This document shows positions 8,501 to 17,200 of a stretch of DNA of 34,867 bases, in pieces. The stretch spans positions 1 to 34,867 of the IMG/VR virus record IMGVR_UViG_3300028548_007929; one strand, written 5' to 3'. Position numbers and translations under genes: made by a program. How positions within the stretch are numbered: the stretch's first letter is position 1; every line of letters starts with the position of its first letter. The notes under the pieces are model-generated. The model was not told where the DNA came from and did no database searches. It saw only the letters and a list, made by a program, of their open reading frames with translations. The DNA is from a virus.

Positions 8501-10844
8501 CGTAGGTGTTGATCAAGACAACATAATAAGCATATATACTAACTCTCAGCAAGTTCAATGCGAGTTTAACAGCTATATTCCAGACGCTAGCAATGAAAAT
8601 ACGCCAACCGCTACATTTGACGACAACGGTGGGTTTAACAATGTAGGATTAGTAACTAATGTTGGAACTCCATCTGTAAAAGTTGTTGCTACAGACGATG
8701 ATCTTGATTGGCTTACACCACAAACAATAACAAACTACATACAACAAGGCGGTGGCCCTGTATTAGGACAGGTTACCTCTGAAGCATGTAGCTTTACTCT
8801 TTCGCAAAACAACGGAAACACTAGAGATTTAGAACTACATCTTTTTTCAGCTATAAACAATACTAATACTCCAGATGACATACTAGCTATAAAACAACAA
8901 GAAGCTGATGTTATAAACGCTGGAATACAAATACAAAGCATTATAAACGAAGTTGGAAACCCTGACTATGGTCAAGTTTACGACAATTTAAACGGCACTA
9001 CTTTTGGCTCAGGCGTTCCTGGCCCAAAACTTACGCAAGAGGCGTATCCACCTTTTATGCTGAGGGTTGTAGCAGACTGCAATGTGCAAGCAGGTGATGG
9101 TTTTTCTGATGCTAACTTCACAATAACATATTCTGATCCAGCAAATCCTTTTGCTCAGTCTAACGGACCAATACCAGTATATGGACCTGTTGTACCACAT
9201 AGTGGAAACTTAAATGTTTCTTTTACAGATAACAATGGATCTTACGCTCATGCTCCTTTGATTTTACTGGAAAACGAAACAACTCAAGATAGAACTCTAA
9301 CTATTACTGTTACGCATCCAAGCGATAGCTCAGTAAGTAAAACAATAATTGTAACTCAAAAAGCGGCTTATAGTTCCGCTGATAACACTTTAAGATTTTT
9401 AAACAACATCGGTGGTTTGGCTAACTCAAATACCTCACCTAACTTTGATGAGCTAGAACAGTTTTTTAACGATGTTGATCCTGAAGAAACAGTAGAAATA
9501 TCTGCGAATGGTGGCTACAAAGAGTTATATATTAAAATTCCCAACGAAGACTATCAATTTATACAAGAAAATGCAACAGCAAATAATGAGCTTGCAGGGT
9601 CAGCTCTTCCTTCTGTCTCTCTACATGAAGCGCAGCTAGCTGGAAGCTACAATCCAGATGAGGGTGTACCTGGATGGTTGCAAAGCCCTGGTATAGATGA
9701 AAACGGTAATCCAGTATTTAGTGGAGGTGATGAATACTACGTTACAGAAACTAATGTAGGTACATTTAGCTTAATACCTTTTTTCAATGGTTTTGTTCAA
9801 AACTATTACGGAATAAACTTAGCTCAGTACTATTATGAATTTAATTTTACTGAAAACAACTATATTATACCAGGAAACTCTGTTCCTGATACTAGAAAGT
9901 TTGAGATTAGAGGTAAGCATCCTTTTAACAACACTGGGCAATACGATAGTAAAATAAAGATTAAACAACCAGCAACACCTTACGCTCAGTTTTTATCTAT
10001 AGAAGATATAGTGGCTAGTGACACTGATAATAACGGAAACTATGTGGTAAATATTCCTGGCGTTGCAAACAATGGAACACCTCAATTTGGACAATGGTTA
10101 AATGGGCAAAATATTTATTCCGATGAAGACTACACTGCAGGAAACGTTCCAGCTGGCCTTATTAGCTACGCGCTTTTTGAGCAAACTACACCTACTTGGC
10201 TTATTGAATCAAGCGTAAACTTTAACTCTGGTACATCAACAACGCAAGATTATAACTGCCAAGTTGTTGTTCAGCCTAACTTTACAGGATTTACTAGAGA
10301 GGTTAACGTTAAAGTTGTAAACGCTAACTCTACTTTTGACTTCAACATAAATGGTCCGGCTATTGACGATACGTTTCAGCAATCAAGAAAAATAATAATA
10401 CCTGGCGCTATAGGATTTTTGTATTTAGGAGATCAAAACCTTTCGCCTTTCATAGTCCAAAATTTTCTTCACACCGGAACTAACAACGATTTTTTAGTTA
10501 ACATGAATGAATCTGAGGAAATACCGCCAAAGTCGTTGCCTCAATCCCAAGGAAACGTAAGCATGAGCACTGTAGTAAACTTTAACGGTCCAGTTCCTTA
10601 CGTAGCAAACATTAAAATAAAAGAACAAGGTGAAGAAGATTATACTTTTATTACAGATGAAGCTGAAGCTACTTGGATTAGCGTTTTACCAAATATTTCA
10701 ACGCCAACGCAAAATGAAGTATCTCACAAGTTAAAAGTATCGTTTACTGGAACCGGTGGAGATCCAGGTTCAATATTAAAATTTGATGTTATTCACGGGG
10801 CAAATCAAAACTTAGTAAAATCTTACACTATATTTAGAGCATAA
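2544..10844 (+). CDS. Giant tail/nozzle structural protein with C-terminal BACON-like and Ig-like segments
   Basis: A 2766-residue virion protein, one of the two largest genes here. The N-terminus (residues 1-60) has the pattern KMNKDLDERLVPSGEYRDALN, which I associate with large tail or stopper proteins of marine phages. Residues about 290-320, 520-545, 985-1010 and 1440-1540 carry aromatic, Asp/Gly-rich strands such as YRYKYVDGEYSAISPYS, EYQVGVVYSDEYGRESSV and FVDKDRGAVLRLSRDG. These suggest a beta-propeller or nozzle-type tail body. From about residue 1700 the protein becomes a string of Ig-like beta domains. Segments near 2050-2120 and 2205-2276 end in the '..TLTITV..TIIVTQKA' type seen in BACON domains. 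No signal peptide or enzyme motif is visible. Tail location follows from position after the adaptors and before ejection-type genes. Confidence 0.65.
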   Translation: MAEIKRTFLKSKMNKDLDERLVPSGEYRDALNIEVTTSEGANVGSVQNLKGNINTTVVDHNGFSLISGSRALSSNATTIGVHADDSTKAIYNFIHLAQDLVANGIYVGGTRFTGVKSDCITEFKPYLNQDGGGTRPIVVDVFEARSAATPFVAGDNDRIISGLETVFTDSSVQGSSSVPAGIRVGMRVRKVNLDGAAVDSDNTKIYVKKILGSDEANGKIEVTGGVFIPYNQVDLDTGVVFKFTAERVLNFEAGVNKIEENTDGTPSTKTPEDKIISSINLVDDILYYTDNRTEPKRISLTRFREKLSFIYKHSSHIWKDVSGTFVKTPLEESLITVIRKNPLTPPVVETITTTRQPIAIRVNNADDYGDFGNIVTQDEQGSATAFNYSEATTSLVLLLDDESPTGVSPFSFTTAENEVFLPDGSNMPNGNNLLALSASTERVNWRTGDVLQLTGNITNSTALVQIHLSHANGVVDGDPTQNLFTTFRVKLISTSQEYTGTEPDESWLAEIHDRDKVYEDDFVCFAYRYKYVDGEYSAISPYSNVAFKAGFYSYNPIKGFNGGMVNRAKSIKVSDFIPPHTPRDVEKVQLLFKKTNSALVNVIRTYERNSFDWNIQGTIGSNYKGALEISSEVFGAALGEDQSLRIFDNVPVKARSQEFSSSRLLYGNYHENYNVQDESFTNIDPRINSGFESLFTDFTASFESSSNMSSTQPSVAPEGNDLDSDLMYQISTDLTPGIPGGLQSMTPNFNPQDFTINYAEGTNDTVSNPFGGLPATIEVDPSNAYSNVIPGSNLVSLGWRCSEGPYYEASVSGSYTFKASVDVKFMYAQFTALADKPASHKGLFFGLARTTSSGEWLDHENLHGDNGDYNSVTINEANPNILHIEAVSGNNLNTTVNFFNNGAGPFQSFSFEKTVYLNAGEKVAAGFIGSHKILSLTNDAYYNTLSGAAFDGIAGNFLSLPILNNSYFAVTSSPGEVDTFIGAQAKSSVKSDREYQVGVVYSDEYGRESSVLIGNSKGLKITKESSNTQNRIFAKIQNKAPYWAKHYKFYLKEIAEEYHNIVLYKAYSTGGLNDDNDADGNINFVWLAFNSADVNKVSKGSYLIHKKQHGNTTAVLDPSAKYRVLDIIGNATIDEEEISVGGLDLDALGATFDDVNGKFFVKIETDNNFVLNIGDGESITNDENVSSGAVFEVVKTTPVDIDLFYEVSQAFPIYLDKNNASTIIKAGDVITLEEGWSQNEFNNWSLQNLAVVAGEQSAYSLGQSNVQFNESGSVIVTLQENFNYALNAGSDANKTLRFTRPDGSYYILAATGLNLAGNTIRIYPFTHKTSQSNFSSKHLLNFFNCFTFGNGVESDRVRDDFNANVIYPYTSVGKASGFKASLPDDDYKRNHKKNDIIFSQIKNEVGGLNRTNEFLMAENIVKRLSSEYGSIQKLFTRNTDVIAFCEGKVLKILANKDALFNADGNSQLLSSTNVLGQAVPFTADYGISKNPESFAVDEFRSYFVDKDRGAVLRLSRDGISAISDFGMKDFFRDNLKDSVVCIGSYDRRKEEYNLTIHTYDSPNPSNKNVYTLSYSESAKGWISFKSWIKESGVSLSNDYYTFKNSKMHLHHVNSKFHNNFYGTQQKSTITPIFNDSSGTVKHFDTVSYEGTQSKVIKFTNEVVDGVTYNDGEYYNAVAKNGWHIESIVTDLQEGYIDEFIDKENKWFNYIKGISTSHTNLADGDVTSNLDFNEINMQGIGDLSANATSNVGGFSEGHDINVSVSNSDNAQWSSAGYEIYNQSSYPGTATFVIIPNAGYAVGAANFSITNSLPIWITSVSFSDSTIAGTADNTVIGTITFSGQTLSSDVSHSLQIDTVAAPTAMLWTGNINIYGSGIGQQGGETFSLTLNDDFVGQLIGPTIENGYASYFVIAYISSQANNFSPLLKFSANSGVNYFYPLSNLLSTSVSPISEAENYNFEQQVPGSLNAIAATTQGVEIEYAYQGENVGVDQDNIISIYTNSQQVQCEFNSYIPDASNENTPTATFDDNGGFNNVGLVTNVGTPSVKVVATDDDLDWLTPQTITNYIQQGGGPVLGQVTSEACSFTLSQNNGNTRDLELHLFSAINNTNTPDDILAIKQQEADVINAGIQIQSIINEVGNPDYGQVYDNLNGTTFGSGVPGPKLTQEAYPPFMLRVVADCNVQAGDGFSDANFTITYSDPANPFAQSNGPIPVYGPVVPHSGNLNVSFTDNNGSYAHAPLILLENETTQDRTLTITVTHPSDSSVSKTIIVTQKAAYSSADNTLRFLNNIGGLANSNTSPNFDELEQFFNDVDPEETVEISANGGYKELYIKIPNEDYQFIQENATANNELAGSALPSVSLHEAQLAGSYNPDEGVPGWLQSPGIDENGNPVFSGGDEYYVTETNVGTFSLIPFFNGFVQNYYGINLAQYYYEFNFTENNYIIPGNSVPDTRKFEIRGKHPFNNTGQYDSKIKIKQPATPYAQFLSIEDIVASDTDNNGNYVVNIPGVANNGTPQFGQWLNGQNIYSDEDYTAGNVPAGLISYALFEQTTPTWLIESSVNFNSGTSTTQDYNCQVVVQPNFTGFTREVNVKVVNANSTFDFNINGPAIDDTFQQSRKIIIPGAIGFLYLGDQNLSPFIVQNFLHTGTNNDFLVNMNESEEIPPKSLPQSQGNVSMSTVVNFNGPVPYVANIKIKEQGEEDYTFITDEAEATWISVLPNISTPTQNEVSHKLKVSFTGTGGDPGSILKFDVIHGANQNLVKSYTIFRA

Positions 10845-10846
10845 TT

Positions 10847-11701
10847 ATGGCAATAACAACATTATTTTTTTCAATAGATCCACAGTCAACAGGCGCCGCT
10901 ATAGGTGACACTGCTTATTATATAGACGATGGCAACTTAGTTGCAACTGGTGGATTTGATACTAGCTCAAGCATTAATAATGTAATTAACATGGGCACTA
11001 TAACTGGTTTTGGTTTTCAAAACTCTTCTACCGTTGCTGCTATTAAATCAACACACATTATAGTTTTTACAAGTGAAACTTTTAACTCTGGAGATATAAA
11101 CTTTGAATACGTAGTAAACAGCGGAGTTCCATATTCTAACGCTCAGACTTCGTCAAACTTTTTTCTTTACTACAATGCTGATCCTGGATACACTCAAAAT
11201 CAAGTCATTAGCCCTGGTGTTCTCTCTACTGGAACGCCAAAAAAAATAGGTGTTGCGCCTTCTGGTACAGCAGCTGGTAGAGCCGCTAACTTTAAAAGTG
11301 CTATTGAGTTTGCTTCTCAAGGAGCTTTAACTTGTGCTTTGTCTACTACTTCTGCAGCAAACGACACGCTAACAGTAACTCAAAATATAGCTGGAGAAAG
11401 CGGTAACTTACCTGTTAATGATTTTGTAGGTAACATGGATAGTATAACTTCATCTTTTCCTACTGCTTTTACTAGTGGAGCTGATGCAACAACTAGTTTT
11501 GATGCTTATACCATGACTGTGGAAACAGACAACTTGTATGACTTGCCAACAACTAATGACTATATATTCTTTAGCAGAGATAATTCTGTAAACTTAAGTT
11601 CGCTAATAGGATACTATGCAGAGCCTAAGTTTGTAAATGACTCCACTAACTACGCGGAACTGTTTAGCGTAGGCTTAGGTGTAACAGAAAGCAGTAAATA
11701 A
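10847..11701 (+). CDS. Beta-rich virion protein with an inserted domain
   Basis: A 284-residue Ser/Thr/Asn-rich protein, probably all beta. Its two ends look like one small domain (residues 1-100 and 215-284, the latter with DYIFFSRDNSVNLSSLIGYY). Between them, residues about 104-190 form an insert with AANFKSAIEFA and NDTLTVTQNIAGESGN. A comparable insert is visible in the 25360 protein of this window. The gene starts two bases after the giant tail gene, in ATAATTATGG, so it is co-transcribed with it. A tail, fibre-attachment or decoration role is likely; I do not recognise the exact family. Confidence 0.55.
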   Translation: MAITTLFFSIDPQSTGAAIGDTAYYIDDGNLVATGGFDTSSSINNVINMGTITGFGFQNSSTVAAIKSTHIIVFTSETFNSGDINFEYVVNSGVPYSNAQTSSNFFLYYNADPGYTQNQVISPGVLSTGTPKKIGVAPSGTAAGRAANFKSAIEFASQGALTCALSTTSAANDTLTVTQNIAGESGNLPVNDFVGNMDSITSSFPTAFTSGADATTSFDAYTMTVETDNLYDLPTTNDYIFFSRDNSVNLSSLIGYYAEPKFVNDSTNYAELFSVGLGVTESSK

Positions 11702-11743
11702 CAACCTTAAAGTGTAATTATTAATAGATATAATTAAATCATA

Positions 11744-12643
11744 ATGGTAAACAAAAAAGAATCACCTATGAAGTTAGCTCCACTAGCCGCTATGGCTATA
11801 GTAAGTGGCGTTAAAGCGGGTGTTGATATATTTAGTGGTTTTGCTGCTAAAAGAAAAGCTCAAAAAGACTTAAAGAAACAGCAAGCAGAACTTGACAAAA
11901 GCATGTCTGCTTATGAAAACTTTGACTTTAGAATTCAAAATCCTTACGAAGACTTAACTGTATCTACAGAGGGTCAAAAGCTAGCTAACGAACAAATGAC
12001 ACAACAGTCCGCTAATACTTTGCAATCGCTAAAAGCAGGTACAACAGGTGCTGGAGCAGCGTCTTTAGCCACGGCTATATCTAGACAAGGTGCTTCAAAT
12101 GCTAGAGCTGCGCAGGCTAGTACTGCTAACCAAGAGGCTGCTAACCAAAGATTAGCCGCGGGTGCTCAAGAGCAAATTGATCAAAATGTAAAACAACAAA
12201 ACTTTGGAAGAACAGAAACACTAGCGGCACTATCGCAACAAAATGTTGCTACGTCTCAAGGTATGTTAAACGATGCTAACGCTCAAATAACTGGTGGCGT
12301 TGGGGATTTACTAGGTTCTGTAACAAGCTTTGCGTCACAAGGCGGTTTTGGTGGTGGAGAAAAAACAATGACAGATCCAGTTGTTGGCAATATAGATGGT
12401 GACGCTGCAGATGTTGCGTACAACACTAGAAGCGGTCAAACGTTTGGTATGAATAATCCAAGCACGCTAAACAAAACAGGAATCTTATACGAAGATCTTA
12501 ACATGACAATAAAAAGATTACAAGAAGATCCAAACTTTAGACACTTGAACAGTGGTCAACTTAAAAGTATATTTGATGAGCAAAACCAAGGCACAGGTAT
12601 AGGTTTTACTCCTAACTTAACGCTTGGAGGCATAACAGGATAA
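11744..12643 (+). CDS. Putative internal virion / DNA-ejection protein (Ala/Gln-rich)
   Basis: A 299-residue protein. Residues 9-35 are hydrophobic and Ala/Gly-rich, followed by a short basic coiled coil (about 36-60). A long Ala/Gln/Ser-rich helical region (about 75-185), then a Gly-rich stretch, come next. This composition, small and helical with a membrane-active-looking N-terminus, is typical of ejection proteins of short-tailed phages such as P22 gp7 or T7 gp14. The following two genes are larger helical proteins, as expected for such a set. Either the ATG at 11744 or the one at 11768 (MKLAPLAAMA) could be the start. The function is an inference from composition and gene order. Confidence 0.5.
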   Translation: MVNKKESPMKLAPLAAMAIVSGVKAGVDIFSGFAAKRKAQKDLKKQQAELDKSMSAYENFDFRIQNPYEDLTVSTEGQKLANEQMTQQSANTLQSLKAGTTGAGAASLATAISRQGASNARAAQASTANQEAANQRLAAGAQEQIDQNVKQQNFGRTETLAALSQQNVATSQGMLNDANAQITGGVGDLLGSVTSFASQGGFGGGEKTMTDPVVGNIDGDAADVAYNTRSGQTFGMNNPSTLNKTGILYEDLNMTIKRLQEDPNFRHLNSGQLKSIFDEQNQGTGIGFTPNLTLGGITG

Positions 12644-12648
12644 TAATT

Positions 12649-14274
12649 ATGGCAAAAACAAACGCACTATTAGCAGGTAATGCTGCTATTAACAAAGCTA
12701 AAGCGGCTTCGGTAATAGACTACGGATCTATGCTTGACAAAAGCGTAGAAATATTAAACACAAGATTTCAACTAGCCAACGATACTACCGTTGCTTTTTT
12801 AAATAACATGCCAGAAGACTTTTCTGCTGAGATTGTTCCAGTTGAAGGTAGAGAGCTTCTAACAAACTTTCTTAGAGAAAATAAAGATAGATATGCTGAG
12901 CTTTCAAAGACAGCAGGTAAGTACTCTAACAGACCTACTAGCGAAGAGTATTTAAACGCTACTAGAGAGCTAGACAAAATAAAAAACTCTTTTGCCTCTA
13001 CTAAAGAATCTTTAGAAAACTTTTCTAAAACAAGAGAAGACGCAGCTAACAATGTTGGCAATTGGTCTCCGGCTATGACAGGCGTTGATCAAAACACTTA
13101 TAAAGAAATAATAGGTAAAGAAGCTTATAAAAACTTAGAGTACACTACTGACGGTATATTTTATACCGATGCTGCTGGAAAAAGAACAAATATAAATGAT
13201 TTAAGCGGTGTTGATACTAGAGCTTCAGGCGCAACAGACGCGCTTTACACTGCTTTAGATGCTAGTGCAAAAGCTGGTGGACAAGGATTAGAATTTACTT
13301 TTGATGAAAACGGAAATCCATCTGACTTAAATTCTAGGATGGTTTTAAGAAATGTAAACAACATACTGCTAGACAAGAAATCTGCAGCTGATTTGTTTAT
13401 AGGTGGTGTTCCTGGTTACGAAGGAGACTTGAGCACAAATCCTTCTTATCAATACATAAACGAACAAGCGTCTTTAGGTAATGCAGATTATACTAGCATG
13501 CCTGTAGGAACTGATGGCAACGTAGACTTTACTAGTGACGAATATTTAATGAAACTAGAAGAACTTAAGTCAAACGTGCCTACAGAGTGGTTAAGCGGCT
13601 TTGTTATGGATATGATGAAGGACGCTAATAGTGAAGGGTTTGGTAAGTACAACGAAAGCGTAAAAACTAAAGGTGGCAAAGGCAGTGGCTTTGGAGATGA
13701 AACAAATTTTGCTGGCTTCTTTACAGACCTTTACAATGGATCAATGATGAAAATACCTGGTCTTGGTCAAAAAGTTCAATACGCAAAATATAATACTGAA
13801 AATCAACAAGTAGAAATATACAACTCTGACAGAGCTACGATTGGTGATCCAATGTCGTTAGGTGAGTTTATGGGTGAAGTTGGTGTTCCACAAGACGCTA
13901 GACAAAAAGTATTAGACTACTTTACTGGAGCGCAAGATCCTGTATCAACAGAAACTAAAATGAGTCCGAAGGATGAAGAAAGAGTTAGAGATGCTTTTCC
14001 AGGAAGCAAAGAGGGTGGAAAGAAAATGAGAGTTGGTAGCAAAAATGATAACGACGACGATGAGGCTGTAGATAAACTAAGAACTTTATTTCCAGATATT
14101 GAAATTGATGTTTCAGAGTTTAATCTTAAAGAAAAAATAAGAATAGCAGATAAAGACTTTAAAATTAGAAGTGACGACTTTGATCCTCAGCAAGTTATAG
14201 ATCACTTAAACGATGTAATGTACGGCAAAAAATCTTCATCTAATAAGGTGGATGACGCATTAAACAAAAAATAA
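12649..14274 (+). CDS. Putative internal virion protein
   Basis: A 541-residue, highly charged, mostly helical protein without cysteines in its first half and without signal peptide. Residues about 20-150 are helical. Residues about 155-400 are mixed, with several Asp/Gly turns. The last 120 residues are very hydrophilic (Lys/Asp/Glu-rich, with a run of Asp near 470). It lies five bases after the 11744 gene and eleven before the 2465-residue gene. The three-gene order of small, medium and very large helical proteins mirrors internal-core/ejection genes such as T7 gp14, gp15 and gp16. There is no clear sequence match, so the role is inferred. Confidence 0.5.
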   Translation: MAKTNALLAGNAAINKAKAASVIDYGSMLDKSVEILNTRFQLANDTTVAFLNNMPEDFSAEIVPVEGRELLTNFLRENKDRYAELSKTAGKYSNRPTSEEYLNATRELDKIKNSFASTKESLENFSKTREDAANNVGNWSPAMTGVDQNTYKEIIGKEAYKNLEYTTDGIFYTDAAGKRTNINDLSGVDTRASGATDALYTALDASAKAGGQGLEFTFDENGNPSDLNSRMVLRNVNNILLDKKSAADLFIGGVPGYEGDLSTNPSYQYINEQASLGNADYTSMPVGTDGNVDFTSDEYLMKLEELKSNVPTEWLSGFVMDMMKDANSEGFGKYNESVKTKGGKGSGFGDETNFAGFFTDLYNGSMMKIPGLGQKVQYAKYNTENQQVEIYNSDRATIGDPMSLGEFMGEVGVPQDARQKVLDYFTGAQDPVSTETKMSPKDEERVRDAFPGSKEGGKKMRVGSKNDNDDDEAVDKLRTLFPDIEIDVSEFNLKEKIRIADKDFKIRSDDFDPQQVIDHLNDVMYGKKSSSNKVDDALNKK

Positions 14275-14285
14275 ATTATTAATAC

Positions 14286-17200
14286 ATGTTTGAACTAAAC
14301 GGCGTAGAGCTAACATCACAAGACATAAAAAATTATGCTCAAGAAAACGATATGTCTTTTACAGAAGGCTATGAGTTTCTCTTAGGCAAAGGTCTTAAAG
14401 AGAAAAGCGTAGAGTCATCTGTTGGCCTTATGGAAAACTTGTTTCCACAAATAGACCCTGTTGAGGAAATAGAAGATGTTTCTTCTGTTAAAGACGCTGG
14501 CGTTTGGGCAATGACAGGTATTGTAGACGCTATGGATGACCTTGGGAATATTTTTACTGGTAGCGTGCAAAGAGCTAAGCTACTAGATCCAATAAGTAGA
14601 ATTAAAAAAGGTACAGCAACAGACGAAGATATTCAACAAGTTCTTGAGTTTAACAAGAATCCAGACATCGGCATGACTGACGAAATACTTAAGCAGGATT
14701 TTGAAAGAGAACTAATAGCTGAAAAGTATGGTAAACCAGCCGCGTTCTTTATGACGTTTTTTAAAGAAGGTACTGCGCAGAAATTTCTTCAAAGCACATT
14801 TCTTCAGGTTGGCGCTCTTGCAACAGAAAGAGGTAGAGCACAAGCCGCCAAAGGAGCTGGTATAGGAGTTGGTACAGCGGCATCGTTAAACCTTGTCCCT
14901 GGTTTAGCGTTTTTACCAGAAGAAATAGCTTCAATACCTATAATGGCGCTTTCAGGAGGTTATGCCGGGATAAGCCAAGCTTTAGAAGTTCAACTTACAT
15001 TGTCAGAGCTTATTACCGAAGAGCTTTTAGAAAAAGGTATAAATGCTAACGACGCAACAGTAGAAGACGTTAGAGCCATAATGGAAGATGAAGAGGTGTT
15101 TAGCGATATTAGAAAGAGAGCCGTAAGAAGAGGTAACACTATTGGAACAATAGATGGTTTTACTGGTATTTTTCTGAAAGGAGCTATTAGAAAAGGTAGA
15201 GGCGTTACTAAGCGTAGTATACCTACTAGAAGCAGAACGTCAGGATATTTAGCAGGAAGTGCGTTTGAAACAGGTATGGGTTTAACCAGTGAATTAGCTG
15301 GGCAAATAGCAGGTGAACAAGACTTAGACATTACAGCTATACTTGAAGAAGGTTTTATAGATAAAACCATGGCGCCGGTAAGCCTTGCGTCTAACCTTTA
15401 CAAAGGTCCTGCTACTTACAGCATAAACGGCAAAGAAGGTGATAGTGGAAAAATGTCTGCTAAAAAGTTTTTTAAATACGTAAATAGCTTGTCAGACACA
15501 GAGCTTTACGAGCAAATGCCTTTGTTTAAAGTAGAAAACGATAAGCTTGCTAGCAACATATTGAACCAAAGAGTTTACGATGTAGCTGTTGATATGGAAG
15601 TTGACACTAGAATTAACGATCCTAAAAAAAGAGCTGAAGCAATAAAACTTCAAAAAGAGCTTAATAAAATAAAAGACAAAAAAGGTGCTACTTACGATAA
15701 AAGAAGAAGCAAGTTAAAAGAAAAAATCAACGCAATAGCAGACGAGTTTGCTGACAATGAAGTTGACGTTACTAAAGAACAACAAAATGAAGCTATTAAG
15801 CTTGAAAGAAAAGACAACGTAAAAAAGTTAATAAAAAGCGAATCTGAAAAGCTAAAAGAAATGGGTAAAGACCTTGGAGGTCTTGATCTAGACGCTTACG
15901 ATACGGAACAAGAAATGGTTGACGCCTTTGTAGCTGCAGGCGGTAACATAAACGAAATAAGTAGAGACGCTGACGGTAAGGTAACACAAGAAGCTTTGAT
16001 ACTAGGCGAAAAAATGTTTATCAACATAGATCGCGCTGCTGCAATAGAATCTATAAATCCAGCATCTCACGAGGTACTACACAGAGTAATAGGTAACTCA
16101 TTTGCAAGCCTTGATGAAGCTACTAGGCTTAAAGTTGCTGGAGGCTTTTTCAACACAATGACTAAGTCACAAAGAAAGTTTGTTACACAAAGACTTAAAG
16201 ATGATTACAATGTAGACGCTGTTGATGATAGCTTTTTCAAAACTAATCAGGCAGAAGAAATATTTACAGTGTTTGCTCAAGGTATAAGAGATAATGATAT
16301 TACTTTTGATGAAGGATTGTTTAGTAAACTAGGTCTTATACTACAGGAGTTTCTTAGAAAGTCACCTATATTCAAGGGTAAGTTTAAAGGAGAATTTACC
16401 AACGGTAAACAAGTGTACAATTTCTTAAAGCAGTATAATCAAGACATCGAGACTGGAAAGTTTAGTGAAAGAGTAAAAGACTTTGCCGCTGTAGACAGAG
16501 CTGAAGGAACTAAAACCGCAGCATCTAACAGACAAATTTCTGATGAAGCTAAAAAAATACAAGCTGAAGTTGATGCTTTAGGCAAAAAAGCTGATGGTAG
16601 CAAGATGACCAAAGCAGAGTATGATGCTGGACCTAACATTAAAGCATACGAAGAGCTTATTTCTAAAGGCAAGTTAAGAACATTAATTAAAAACCAACTT
16701 GTAAAGCAAGGTATAGACATACAAGCAGAAGACGCTAATGTTAATGGAATACCTTTGCAAGAGTTTTTAGAAGATGTTGAAGGAAGGCTTACTACGGAAA
16801 TATTAAATTTTAATCCAGATAAAGAAACTACAACTCAAGGTAAGTTTGGACTTTCTGGTTTTATAAACCAAAGAATAATATTTAGAACTGGTGACGTTGC
16901 TAAAACTGGTAAGAAGAGAGTTGATACTAAGTCGCTAGATAAAGAGCAAGAGTCTGCAGGCGGAAAGTCTATGGCTGACAACATACAAGATAAAGAAGAT
17001 GCTAGCTTAGAAGACTTAGAAACAGAAGATTTATCTGCTCAAGCGCAGCAAGACAAGAAGATAAAAGAAGATAAAGGAGAAGCTGGCATATTTTCTAAGC
17101 TTAGAAAAAGACTAACCTTAAAAGGACAACCTATACTAGGTGAAAGAACTAACTCTGAGTCTATTGTAAATACTATACTAGTAGAAGTAAGAAGAATATT

